Source: Promineifilum sp. (GTDB taxonomy: Bacteria; Chloroflexota; Anaerolineae; Promineifilales; Promineifilaceae). Taken from it: DNA of 43,905 nucleotides. Below are positions 31,276 through 37,791 of the stretch, piece after piece (position 1 is the stretch's first letter; every line of letters begins with the position of its first letter). Where the stretch lies: NCBI GenBank assembly GCA_018058545.1, contig JAGOZU010000018.1, positions 1-43,905 on the forward strand, written 5' to 3'. The notes under the pieces were generated by a model. That model was not told where the DNA came from. It did no database searches and saw only the letters and a list, made by a program, of their open reading frames with translations. The position numbers and the translations under genes are program-made.

Positions 31276-33585
31276 TCAATCCAGTTTCACTCGTCGCAAC
31301 AGTTGGGCATTAATAGAGACGATGATCGTGCTCAGCGACATGAGCACCGCGCCCGCCGCCGGGGAGAGCAGGATGCCCAGCGGAGCCAGCACCCCGGCCG
31401 CCAGCGGCAAGGCGATGATGTTGTAGCCGGCCGCCCACCACAGGTTCTGGATCATCTTGCGGTAGCTCGCCCGGCTCAGTTCGATGGTCTTCACCACGTC
31501 GAGCGGATCGCTGCGCACCAGCACGATGCCCGCCGATTCCACGGCCACGTCCGTTCCGCCGCCGATAGCCACCCCCACGTCGGCGCGAGTCAGCGCCGGG
31601 GCATCATTGACGCCATCGCCAACCATAACCACGCGCTTGCCCTCCGCCTGCAATTGGGCCACCTGGCGATCCTTCGTTTCCGGCAGCACCCCGGCAAAGT
31701 AACGATCAATGCCCAGTTCGCCGGCCACGGCCGCGGCCACCGCCTCGCTGTCGCCCGTCAGCATCGCCACCTCCACACCCATCTCGCGCAGGCGACGCAC
31801 AGCCTCCCGGCTCTCCGGCCGGATGACATCGGCCAGGGCGAAGGCGGCCACGACCTGCTCGCCACGAACCAGATAGATGACCGACTGTCCCTTGCGGTTT
31901 GTCCCCTCCGTGAAGGCTTCGATGCCGGTCGGCAGTTGCAGGGACAGCATCTCCAACAGGCGCGGCCCGCCGACATAGACTGTCTCGTCGCCTGATTCAG
32001 CGCGCACGCCGCGCCCCTTCAGCGCCTCGAACCCCTGGATTGCGGGAAGCGACAACCCCCGCTCCTCGGCCGCCTTGCGAAACGCGCGGGCGATGAAATG
32101 CTCCGAATCTCTCTCGACGGCCGCGGCCAGCGCCAGCGCCGTCACTTCATCCGTCCCTTCGATGGCAGTCATGCCGACCACGCCGTGGGCCCCCTGCGTC
32201 AGGGTGCCCGTCTTGTCGAAGATGACCACGTTTGCCTCGCGGATGGTCTCCATGGCCGACCGGTCGCGCACGAGGATGCCGTTGCGAGCCGAGAGTGATG
32301 TGGTGATGGCGACGACCAACGGCACGGCCAACCCCAGCGCGTGGGGGCAGGCGATGACCAACACCGTGACGACCCGCGCTATCGTCTCCGAGCCGAAGCC
32401 GATGGCCGCCGTCCAGGCGATCAGGGTGATCGCCGCCACGGCCAGGGCGACGTAGAACAGCCAGCCCGCGGCCCGGTCGGCCAATAGCTGTGTATGTGAC
32501 TTGCTTTGTTGTGCGTCCTGCACCAGGCGCATGATGCCCGCCAGCGCGGTGGCCTCGCCCACGGCCGTCACGCGCGCCCGCAGGCTGCCGTCGCCGCTGT
32601 TGATCGTCCCGGCGATGACCTGACTGCCCGGCTCCTTCTTCACCGGTCGGGATTCGCCGGTGATCATCGCCTCGTTGACGTCGGTTTGACCTTCGATTAC
32701 TTCGCCGTCGGCGGGGACGCCACCACCCGGCCGGACAAGGAACACGTCTCCCGCAACCAACCGGGCCACCGGGACTTGTTCGACGCGGCCGTCGGCCGTC
32801 ACACGCTCGGCCGTGTCCGGGAGCAGCTTGGCCAGTTCATCCAGCGCCCCGCTGGCCTGGCGCACACTGCGCATCTCCAGCCAGTGACCGAGAAGCATGA
32901 TCGTCACCAGCGTCGCCAGTTCCCAGAAGAAATCCGCGCCGATGGGGATGAAAACGGTGACGAGACTGTATACAAAGGCCACGGTGATGGCCAGTGAGAT
33001 GAGCGTCATCATCCCCGGCTTGTGGTTGCGAATCTCCGGGGCGGCCATCTGCAGGAAGGGCAAGCCGCCATAGAAAAAGATGATCACGCTGAGGACGGGG
33101 GCGACCCACTCGCTGCCGGAAAAGCGGGGCGGACTGAAGCCCAGCAACATCTGGACGTGTTCGGAATAGATCAGGACGGGGATGGTCAGAGCCAGGCAGA
33201 CCCAGAAGCGCCGCCGGAACATGGCCTCATGACCGGTATGGTCGGCGTGGCCGCCGTGGTCGGCGTGGCCGCCGTGGTCGGCGTGGCCGCCGTGGTCGGC
33301 GTGGCCGCCGTGGTCGGCGTGGTCGGCGTGGTCGGCGTGGTCGGCGTGGCCGCCGTGGTCGGCGTGGCCGCCGTGGTCGGCGTGGCCGCCGTGGTCGGCG
33401 TGGCCGCCGTGGTCGGCGTGGCCGCCATGATTATCGTGGCCGTCATGGGTTTCATGTGGGGTGGCGTGGTGGGCATGCCCGCCGCCATGGACGGTCTCAT
33501 CAGCTGTAGGCCGCACCAAGTCAGCGGGCCGGGGTTCCGCGTCCGCCGCCGAATGATGTTCGTGATGGTCATGATGGTCATGCAT
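31276..33585 (-). CDS. copB: copper-translocating P-type ATPase, CopB type
   Basis: A 769-residue heavy-metal P-type ATPase that exports copper ions across the membrane. The N-terminal ~120 residues are His-rich, including an HAD/HGG repeat. The transport core has the actuator motif TGES, the membrane metal site CPHALGL (the CPH form of the CopB group), the phosphorylated aspartate in DKTGTLT (about D457) and the hinge GDGVNDAP. Eight membrane helices are expected. The start at 33585 ([11 protein letters not shown]) is preferred over an upstream in-frame start that would overlap the cupredoxin gene's end. It follows a cupredoxin and a cytochrome c gene on the same strand. Its last 24 codons are repeated as a relic at 19147-19221. 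Confidence 0.93.
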   Translation of the reverse strand: MHDHHDHHEHHSAADAEPRPADLVRPTADETVHGGGHAHHATPHETHDGHDNHGGHADHGGHADHGGHADHGGHADHGGHADHADHADHADHGGHADHGGHADHGGHADHGGHADHTGHEAMFRRRFWVCLALTIPVLIYSEHVQMLLGFSPPRFSGSEWVAPVLSVIIFFYGGLPFLQMAAPEIRNHKPGMMTLISLAITVAFVYSLVTVFIPIGADFFWELATLVTIMLLGHWLEMRSVRQASGALDELAKLLPDTAERVTADGRVEQVPVARLVAGDVFLVRPGGGVPADGEVIEGQTDVNEAMITGESRPVKKEPGSQVIAGTINSGDGSLRARVTAVGEATALAGIMRLVQDAQQSKSHTQLLADRAAGWLFYVALAVAAITLIAWTAAIGFGSETIARVVTVLVIACPHALGLAVPLVVAITTSLSARNGILVRDRSAMETIREANVVIFDKTGTLTQGAHGVVGMTAIEGTDEVTALALAAAVERDSEHFIARAFRKAAEERGLSLPAIQGFEALKGRGVRAESGDETVYVGGPRLLEMLSLQLPTGIEAFTEGTNRKGQSVIYLVRGEQVVAAFALADVIRPESREAVRRLREMGVEVAMLTGDSEAVAAAVAGELGIDRYFAGVLPETKDRQVAQLQAEGKRVVMVGDGVNDAPALTRADVGVAIGGGTDVAVESAGIVLVRSDPLDVVKTIELSRASYRKMIQNLWWAAGYNIIALPLAAGVLAPLGILLSPAAGAVLMSLSTIIVSINAQLLRRVKLD
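33241..33429. repeat. 21 nine-bp repeats coding His-Ala-Asp / His-Gly-Gly
   Basis: Twenty-one contiguous nine-base units from 33241 to 33429 code on the minus strand for 12 HAD and nine HGG tripeptides. They mostly alternate, with a run of four HAD in the middle. The block lies before the first membrane helix of CopB and should bind copper or other soft metals. Near-identical units suggest slippage. Confidence 0.9.
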
Positions 33586-33639
33586 CTCGTTCCCCGCTCG
33601 GCCCCCCAATGATCGACGACAGAAATTATCGGATGCTAC

Positions 33640-33667
33640 ATTATCGCCCTCTATGGCTATTGGACAA
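33640..33667 (-). promoter_or_regulatory. candidate promoter of copB
   Basis: On the minus strand TTGTCC (33662-33667), overlapping the end of the cupredoxin gene, and GATAAT (33640-33645) are 16 bases apart and lie about 55 bases before the copB start. It could allow separate transcription of copB. Moderate match only. Confidence 0.4.
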
Positions 33668-34151
33668 CCAGGATACCGCGCATCCCCGCTTCCCGATGTC
33701 CCGGAACAGTACAATAGAACTCATACTCGCCGGGCGTGGCAGGCGTGAACTCGACGCCGGCCTGATCACCGCTAGGGGCAGCCACGTGGACGGCTGGTTG
33801 ATCGGTCATGTGCCCCATGTCATGGGCCATGTCAGAGGCCATGTCATGGGTCATGCCAGCGGCCATGTCATGACCGGCCATCTCGCCGGCTGGATCCACG
33901 GCGGCCGCCTCGCCGGACAGGGGAATCTCGGTGATGCTGAAATCATGTTCCAGCACACCCTGATTGTCCAGCGTGAGACGTATCGCCTGTCCTGCGTCGG
34001 CCTCAATGCGGTCCATGTCATAGGCGATGTCCGTGGCGACGAGCGTGATTGCCTGTGGCGGGGGTGCGGTCCCGGCCGCGTCATCTCCCGAACAGGCTGT
34101 CAAAATCGGCAGCCCCGCGAACAAGATGAATAACAGAGCAATTCGTTTCAT
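33657..34151 (-). CDS. cupredoxin lipoprotein with Met/His-rich loop
   Basis: A 164-residue exported copper protein. The signal segment ends ILTAC, with C20 as the likely lipidated residue. The cupredoxin ligands are H69 (LEHDF), C147 (EFYC), H152 (VPGH) and M157 (AGMRG). Between the first ligand and the rest is an unusual insert at about 90-117, with many Met and His residues ([20 protein letters not shown]). Such M/H-rich stretches bind Cu(I)/Cu(II) in CopA/CopC-like periplasmic proteins. It sits between cytochrome c and CopB, so a copper-storage or delivery role is likely. The ATG at 34151 gives a proper signal peptide; no strong ribosome site is seen. It is related in its C-terminus to the cupredoxin at 22551. 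Confidence 0.85.
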   Translation of the reverse strand: MKRIALLFILFAGLPILTACSGDDAAGTAPPPQAITLVATDIAYDMDRIEADAGQAIRLTLDNQGVLEHDFSITEIPLSGEAAAVDPAGEMAGHDMAAGMTHDMASDMAHDMGHMTDQPAVHVAAPSGDQAGVEFTPATPGEYEFYCTVPGHREAGMRGILVVQ

Positions 34152-34202
34152 TCGTTTATTGTCCGTGTAGAGTTTCTGAATCCAGTGTGCCGGCCGTGAC
34201 AA

Positions 34203-34670
34203 CTATTGCGTCGTTCGCTCCCATTGATAGCGACGTATATCTTCCGGCCAGGTGCTCTTGATGTAGTCCAGCACGGCGGCGATCTCCTCGTCAGTCAGGG
34301 TGTCGTCATAGGCGGGCATGGCGCTCGTCCCGCCGACATCGGGAGAGAGGCGCGCCCCGCCGCGACGAACGGCGTCTATCAGCTGGACGTCGCTGTGGTG
34401 CCAGGTGTGGCCGCTGGCGTCGTGGGGTGGCGCGCGAAACGAGCCGTCGGGGTTCTGCAATTTCCAGTCGGCCTCGCCTTCGAGGTTTGCGCCATGACAT
34501 TCGGCGCAATTTAGGGCGTAGATCTCCGCGCCACGGGTGACCTTCTGCGGGTCGAGGGTGGGTGGGTTGTCGGCCGCCGCCGTGGGCGCGAGGGCGGTGT
34601 CGCTGCTTGCCCGGCAGCCGGCCGCTAACAACAAGGCCGTACAGATAAGGATATAGAGGGTGCGTATCAT
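34203..34670 (-). CDS. cytochrome c lipoprotein
   Basis: A 155-residue exported monohaem cytochrome c. The signal segment ends LLLAAGC, with C19 as the likely lipidated residue. The haem-binding motif is CAECH (55-59) preceded by TRGAEIYALN. A distal methionine is probably the one in GTSAMPAYDD, followed by the C-terminal helix LTDEEIAAVLDYIKSTW. This is the common single-domain fold that passes electrons to a terminal oxidase or copper enzyme. The ATG at 34670 is chosen for the signal peptide; in-frame starts upstream would add 7-15 residues. A -10-like TATACT ends nine bases before the ATG, suggesting a leaderless mRNA. Confidence 0.87.
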   Translation of the reverse strand: MIRTLYILICTALLLAAGCRASSDTALAPTAAADNPPTLDPQKVTRGAEIYALNCAECHGANLEGEADWKLQNPDGSFRAPPHDASGHTWHHSDVQLIDAVRRGGARLSPDVGGTSAMPAYDDTLTDEEIAAVLDYIKSTWPEDIRRYQWERTTQ

Positions 34671-34679
34671 TACGCTATG

Positions 34680-34722
34680 AGTATAGCCCATGATACGCAA
34701 GATCAAATGCGCCAATTGGCGC
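34680..34722 (-). promoter_or_regulatory. promoter and palindrome of the cytochrome c-cupredoxin unit
   Basis: On the minus strand TATACT (34680-34685) is preceded by TTGATC (34701-34706) at 15 bases. Directly upstream is a perfect 14-base palindrome, GCGCCAATTGGCGC (34709-34722), in operator position. The -10 lies so close to the ATG at 34670 that the transcript would have almost no leader. The regulator is unknown. Confidence 0.45.
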
Positions 34723-34757
34723 TATTCCACAACCCAAAATTGTGACCGGACGTTGGC

Positions 34758-34787
34758 CGATTATTCGGTTACCGATTATTCGGTTAC
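34758..34787. repeat. 15-bp tandem duplication across a stop codon
   Basis: CGATTATTCGGTTAC occurs twice in tandem (34758-34772 and 34773-34787). On the minus strand this repeats the last codons and the stop (GTA ACC GAA TAA) of the small barrel protein gene. The 13-base core GATTATTCGGTTA recurs at 42749-42761 beside another stop codon. Confidence 0.85.
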
Positions 34788-35048
34788 ATGGAAGGTCTCG
34801 CTGATCTCGATAATCTCAAACGTCCCGGTCTTGCCCAGCGCCTCGCGAACTTCCGGCAAATTCAGATAGTCTGTATAAGGCTTTCCGTCTTCCCATTCGA
34901 AAATAAGATAGACCTCGTCCGGATCGGCAGCATTGCGGTATGACGTCATGCCTTTCGAGCCATACTTTGCGCGCAACCCATCCTTTTCGGTCACGATCTC
35001 TTTCCAACGGTTGTAGTCATTGAGCCTTCGCTTGATGATGATGTACAT
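34776..35048 (-). CDS. dimeric alpha/beta-barrel (ABM-like) protein
   Basis: A 90-residue protein of the ferredoxin-like dimeric alpha/beta-barrel type. It starts MYIIIKRRLNDYNRWKEIV and contains the helix and strand pattern DEVYLIFEWEDGKPYTDYL. Members include antibiotic-biosynthesis monooxygenases and related small enzymes, many without known substrate. The ATG at 35048 has GAGGAG six bases upstream, which settles the start. The last codons are part of a tandem 15-base duplication, so the C-terminal VTE is duplicated just beyond the stop. Confidence 0.72.
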   Translation of the reverse strand: MYIIIKRRLNDYNRWKEIVTEKDGLRAKYGSKGMTSYRNAADPDEVYLIFEWEDGKPYTDYLNLPEVREALGKTGTFEIIEISETFHVTE

Positions 35049-35155
35049 CTTTTCTCCTCGGATTGAAAGGTGTGATGCAGGACTGGAGAAATCTCGGCAC
35101 AGTCGGGGCTCCGTGGTGATCATGGATCGAATACCCCGATCGTGTATTAAATTAC

Positions 35156-35183
35156 ATTATAAGGATCGCCGTAAGCAGATCAA
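35156..35183 (-). promoter_or_regulatory. candidate promoter of the ABM-like gene
   Basis: On the minus strand TTGATC (35178-35183) and a perfect TATAAT (35156-35161) are separated by 16 bases, about 108 bases before the start codon. The -35 is the same hexamer as before the cytochrome c gene. Confidence 0.5.
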
Positions 35184-35197
35184 TACCCTCTGGTCGT

Positions 35198-35229
35198 TCT
35201 ACCCAAGTGACTTTCTACCCAAGTGACTT
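35198..35229. repeat. 16-bp tandem duplication at the end of a GNAT gene
   Basis: TCTACCCAAGTGACTT occurs twice in tandem, 35198-35213 and 35214-35229. The second copy contains the last codons (minus strand TCA CTT GGG TAG) of the GNAT gene at 35215, the first lies just beyond the stop. This is a second case of a short duplication across a stop codon in this stretch. Confidence 0.85.
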
Positions 35230-36237
35230 GCGGTAAGAAGTCGCGCGGCTCTCGACGGTAAAACCGCAATCCTCATAAATTCGGGTTGCCCCGGTCAGGT
35301 TTTCGGTGTCCACGGTGAGGGCCGATTCGGTCATCCCGTGCGCCCTCTGAACGCGCAGGCTTTCGGCGATGAGCGCCCGAGCCAGACCGCGCCGCCGGTA
35401 GGGTCGCCGCACGCTGATGAACTCGGTATAGCCGCGCCGCCGGTTGTGTTTCTCATTCTCCAGCTCGTCGATAAACGTGCGCACCTGCCCGGCTATCTCG
35501 TCGCGTTCAGTATCCCAGGCGATCTGCCACAACTCCGGTTGGAAGATTACCGGATCTTCCAGCCACTCCTGGTAGTATGCTTCCTCGCTTGGGCTGAATC
35601 CCCAATGATCGCGAAAAGCCTCTTCGGCGGCATCCCAAATGAGCCGGTAGTGTTCCGGCCTCGCTGGACGCACCTCCAGACCGGAAGGCATGGGAAAGTC
35701 GGGCAGGCTTTCTTCCAGCGAACGCACCATCTTGTTGAAGTATCTGGCCGGTCGGTAGCCCTCGCCTTCCAGTAAGGCGGCCAGACTATCTGCTTTGGGT
35801 CCCGTCCACATGGAAAACACTTTGTCCGCCTCAGCCGGATGTCCGGCGGCGACTTGCCGCATCCTCGCTTCGATCCAATGCAGCATGGCCCGGCGAATCC
35901 CTTGCCCGCGCCACACAGGCGACAGCAGAAGAGGAACCGAGGAACGATAAAGGCCCGACACTTCCAGCAGCCACTCGCCGCGGGAAAAACCCACTATCTC
36001 GCCGTTGATTTCGGCGATGATCATATCCCGCAGCGGGTCGCTGTTGACCAGGTGACTGTATTCACGGTCGATGTCGTCAACTGTCAGCACCCATTCCAAC
36101 CCGTCGACCTCGCGCGAAGCGTTGTCCACAGCGGCGATACCGGGGTAGTCACTTTCGCCGCGAAACCCCCGAAAAACCAGGCCAGGGATGTTGGGCAATT
36201 CGGGGAATGCTACGACTTCATCAGGTTGTGCAAACAT
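35215..36237 (-). CDS. tandem GNAT acetyltransferase, MshD-like layout
   Basis: A 340-residue protein with two GNAT domains. The first (about 20-160) has LLSPVWRGQGIRRAMLHW in the acetyl-CoA-binding position. The second (about 175-340) has ISVRRPYRRRGLARALIAES and the terminal strand-helix TENLTGATRIYEDCGFTVE. Two-domain GNATs of this size include mycothiol synthase (MshD); mycothiol is an actinobacterial thiol, so a different acceptor is likely here. The second domain has the complete motif A (RRGLAR), so it is the active one. GGAG lies about nine bases before the ATG. Confidence 0.82.
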   Translation of the reverse strand: MFAQPDEVVAFPELPNIPGLVFRGFRGESDYPGIAAVDNASREVDGLEWVLTVDDIDREYSHLVNSDPLRDMIIAEINGEIVGFSRGEWLLEVSGLYRSSVPLLLSPVWRGQGIRRAMLHWIEARMRQVAAGHPAEADKVFSMWTGPKADSLAALLEGEGYRPARYFNKMVRSLEESLPDFPMPSGLEVRPARPEHYRLIWDAAEEAFRDHWGFSPSEEAYYQEWLEDPVIFQPELWQIAWDTERDEIAGQVRTFIDELENEKHNRRRGYTEFISVRRPYRRRGLARALIAESLRVQRAHGMTESALTVDTENLTGATRIYEDCGFTVESRATSYRKSLG

Positions 36238-36379
36238 GGGTTATTGCTCCGTCGTTGCTTGTTGAACTTGTCGATGTAAGAGCAGAGGAATACAGGATAG
36301 CACGAAAACAAACGCCAAATCAAGGAGATGGCTAATGGTGTTCAGGGACTACGCATCTTCTGAAGCACATTAACCCTGA

Positions 36380-37051
36380 CTATCGGGATGACCGATCGAC
36401 AATCTCCCACGCATGGTCCAGCACGTGCCAGGCGACGCGACGGATAAAATAGCGCGCAGGCCATCTGACGCCGCCACGCGGGCCACGTTCGGCTATCTCG
36501 CCGCGCATTGATGCCGCCAGGCCATCATGGATAGCCTGGCGAATCAGCCGGGCTTCCTCGTTCAGGTCGGTTGCCACATATTTGGGCATTTTCCAGCCGA
36601 ACGATGATAAATAACTTTGTTCAGCGCCGAACACATGGCGAGTGATAGCTTCCAGCTCCCGGCCGCCACCGCGCGGCCCTTTGCGCAGCTCCAGGCCGAC
36701 GGCCGCCGCGGCGATGGTGTTGTAGACCGTCCAGCAGCCTGCCAGCAACGCCCCTTGGCGTGCCAGATCCGTCGAATCGAACGGCCGCCGGTCGCTCGCG
36801 GGAATCAAACCCGGCACGCCATAATCGGTCGTAGCATTCCCCGACAAGCGCTCAGTCACCATGAAGCCGGCTGTTGAATCGGGCGAGACAAACGGTATGC
36901 CTGCGCGCTCGGCTACAGCAGCGTAGCGCGGGGCGTAGTCGAGCAGTGTCTGAAGCGCTGTGCTCTCGTCACGGCCGCTGCGTGCCCAACCCGGCCAATC
37001 AAGTGCTACGGCCAATGTGCGTTTTTGGCCGATCTCCAGATAGATATCCAT
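36380..37051 (-). CDS. hypothetical protein with DinB-like C-terminus
   Basis: A 223-residue protein that I cannot place firmly. The start DIYLEIGQKRTLAVALDWPG with WARSGRDESTALQTLLDYAP is a conserved-looking N-terminal block. The C-terminal ARYFIRRVAWHVLDHAWEIV carries the His-x3-His spacing typical of DinB/YfiT-type metal sites. DinB-like proteins form four-helix bundles with a metal and often act as thiol-dependent transferases. The ATG at 37051 is preferred to an upstream TTG at 37069. No clear ribosome site is seen. The 142 bases between it and the GNAT gene show no other feature. Confidence 0.6.
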   Translation of the reverse strand: MDIYLEIGQKRTLAVALDWPGWARSGRDESTALQTLLDYAPRYAAVAERAGIPFVSPDSTAGFMVTERLSGNATTDYGVPGLIPASDRRPFDSTDLARQGALLAGCWTVYNTIAAAAVGLELRKGPRGGGRELEAITRHVFGAEQSYLSSFGWKMPKYVATDLNEEARLIRQAIHDGLAASMRGEIAERGPRGGVRWPARYFIRRVAWHVLDHAWEIVDRSSR

Positions 37052-37075
37052 ACCATCACTTTCGCGCAAATGCGC

Positions 37076-37186
37076 CTAATGGGCATCCCCCGGTGATTTC
37101 TCCATCCGTCTGTCGGACACGATCCAGATAAGCGCCGTCAGTACATACAGGGCTACCGACAGCCGTCAGTCGGGTTGCTTGGGCAT
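37076..37186 (-). pseudogene. nonsense-interrupted 36-codon membrane mini-ORF
   Basis: GGAGAAGG lies just before an ATG at 37186. The frame reads MPKQPD, an in-frame TGA (37166-37168), then RLSVALYVLTALIWIVSDRR and MEKSPGDAH to a stop at 37076. One hydrophobic helix is visible. A single C-to-T change of a CGA arginine codon would create the TGA. Weak evidence, but a good ribosome site and a membrane helix support a decayed small gene. Confidence 0.35.
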
Positions 37187-37280
37187 GTGCCTTCTCCATG
37201 GCTTATTGGACATTGTCCTGGGAATGCTGCCTTGCGCAACTGGCAGATCCGGTTAATAAGGTCAAAAGTGGGACAAGCCT

Positions 37281-37532
37281 CTAGTCAAGCAAGCGTTCAT
37301 ATTCGTCATGATCCCCGATCCACACCCAGATGAAATCATCGCCATCGGCTACCGCCAAGGCACGATGGCTCAGTCCAATGCGAGCCGACCAAAATCGACC
37401 CACTTTCTTAAAATGGAGTGATGGATGAGACGGATTTGCTTTGAGAAGCTCGAAGTTCTTTTGCGCCAATCCTTGAACGGTCGGAGGCAACCGTTCGAAA
37501 CGAGCCCGGAATTGTGGCGTCGTGCGATGCAT
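37281..37532 (-). CDS. RelE/ParE-type toxin
   Basis: An 83-residue protein with the RelE/ParE toxin fold: RFERLPPTVQGLAQKNFELL, then SLHFKKVGRFWSARIGLSHR and the final strands LAVADGDDFIWVWIGDHDEY. Many relatives cleave mRNA at the ribosome. The arrangement R-x3-S-H-R with terminal HDEY suits the HigB/RelE branch. It starts directly after the antitoxin stop (TAAATG), so expression is coupled. The short size is normal for the family. Confidence 0.75.
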   Translation of the reverse strand: MHRTTPQFRARFERLPPTVQGLAQKNFELLKANPSHPSLHFKKVGRFWSARIGLSHRALAVADGDDFIWVWIGDHDEYERLLD

Positions 37533-37733
37533 TTAGAATGGTAGAAGGCGATTATCTTCTTTGGCTGCAAAAGCCTCTTCGACAAGAAATGCCAGCTTCC
37601 CCGCAGCTTCGTCAGCCTCAAGTTGAGCGTCCCAATTTTTCCACTCTCGTTCCATGAACCAGAGTCTCAAACGCTCATACTCCTTCTCAGGCAACGATTC
37701 GATCTCGATTACCAACTCTTCGATCTTCATCAT
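37533..37733 (-). CDS. antitoxin partner of the RelE-type toxin
   Basis: A 66-residue acidic, helical protein (ELVIEIESLPEKEYERLRLW followed by a WDAQLEADEAAGKLAFLVEE segment). Size, charge and position before the RelE-type toxin suit an antitoxin. No DNA-binding domain is obvious. The gene ends TAA abutting the toxin ATG. Starts at 37733 and 37730 are consecutive ATG codons, with a TTG at 37751 as a further alternative. No clear ribosome site is visible. Confidence 0.65.
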   Translation of the reverse strand: MMKIEELVIEIESLPEKEYERLRLWFMEREWKNWDAQLEADEAAGKLAFLVEEAFAAKEDNRLLPF

Positions 37734-37791
37734 AGGAAAAGTATAACTCAAAACCTGTCTCTAATAAACCTCATGGTTGCCGGAGCCGGGA

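Noticed and set aside
33241-33429. Possible CRISPR array
   Set aside because: Nine-base units without spacers, within the copB coding frame.
31276-33585. Mobile element at the copper locus
   Set aside because: No transposase, integrase or terminal inverted repeats seen; the shared ATPase tail is explained by a second ATPase gene that decayed.
33022-33612. Plus-strand frame coding VGVAAV repeats opposite copB
   Set aside because: It is the shadow of the HAD/HGG repeat on the other strand. The minus strand carries a full P-type ATPase with all motifs.
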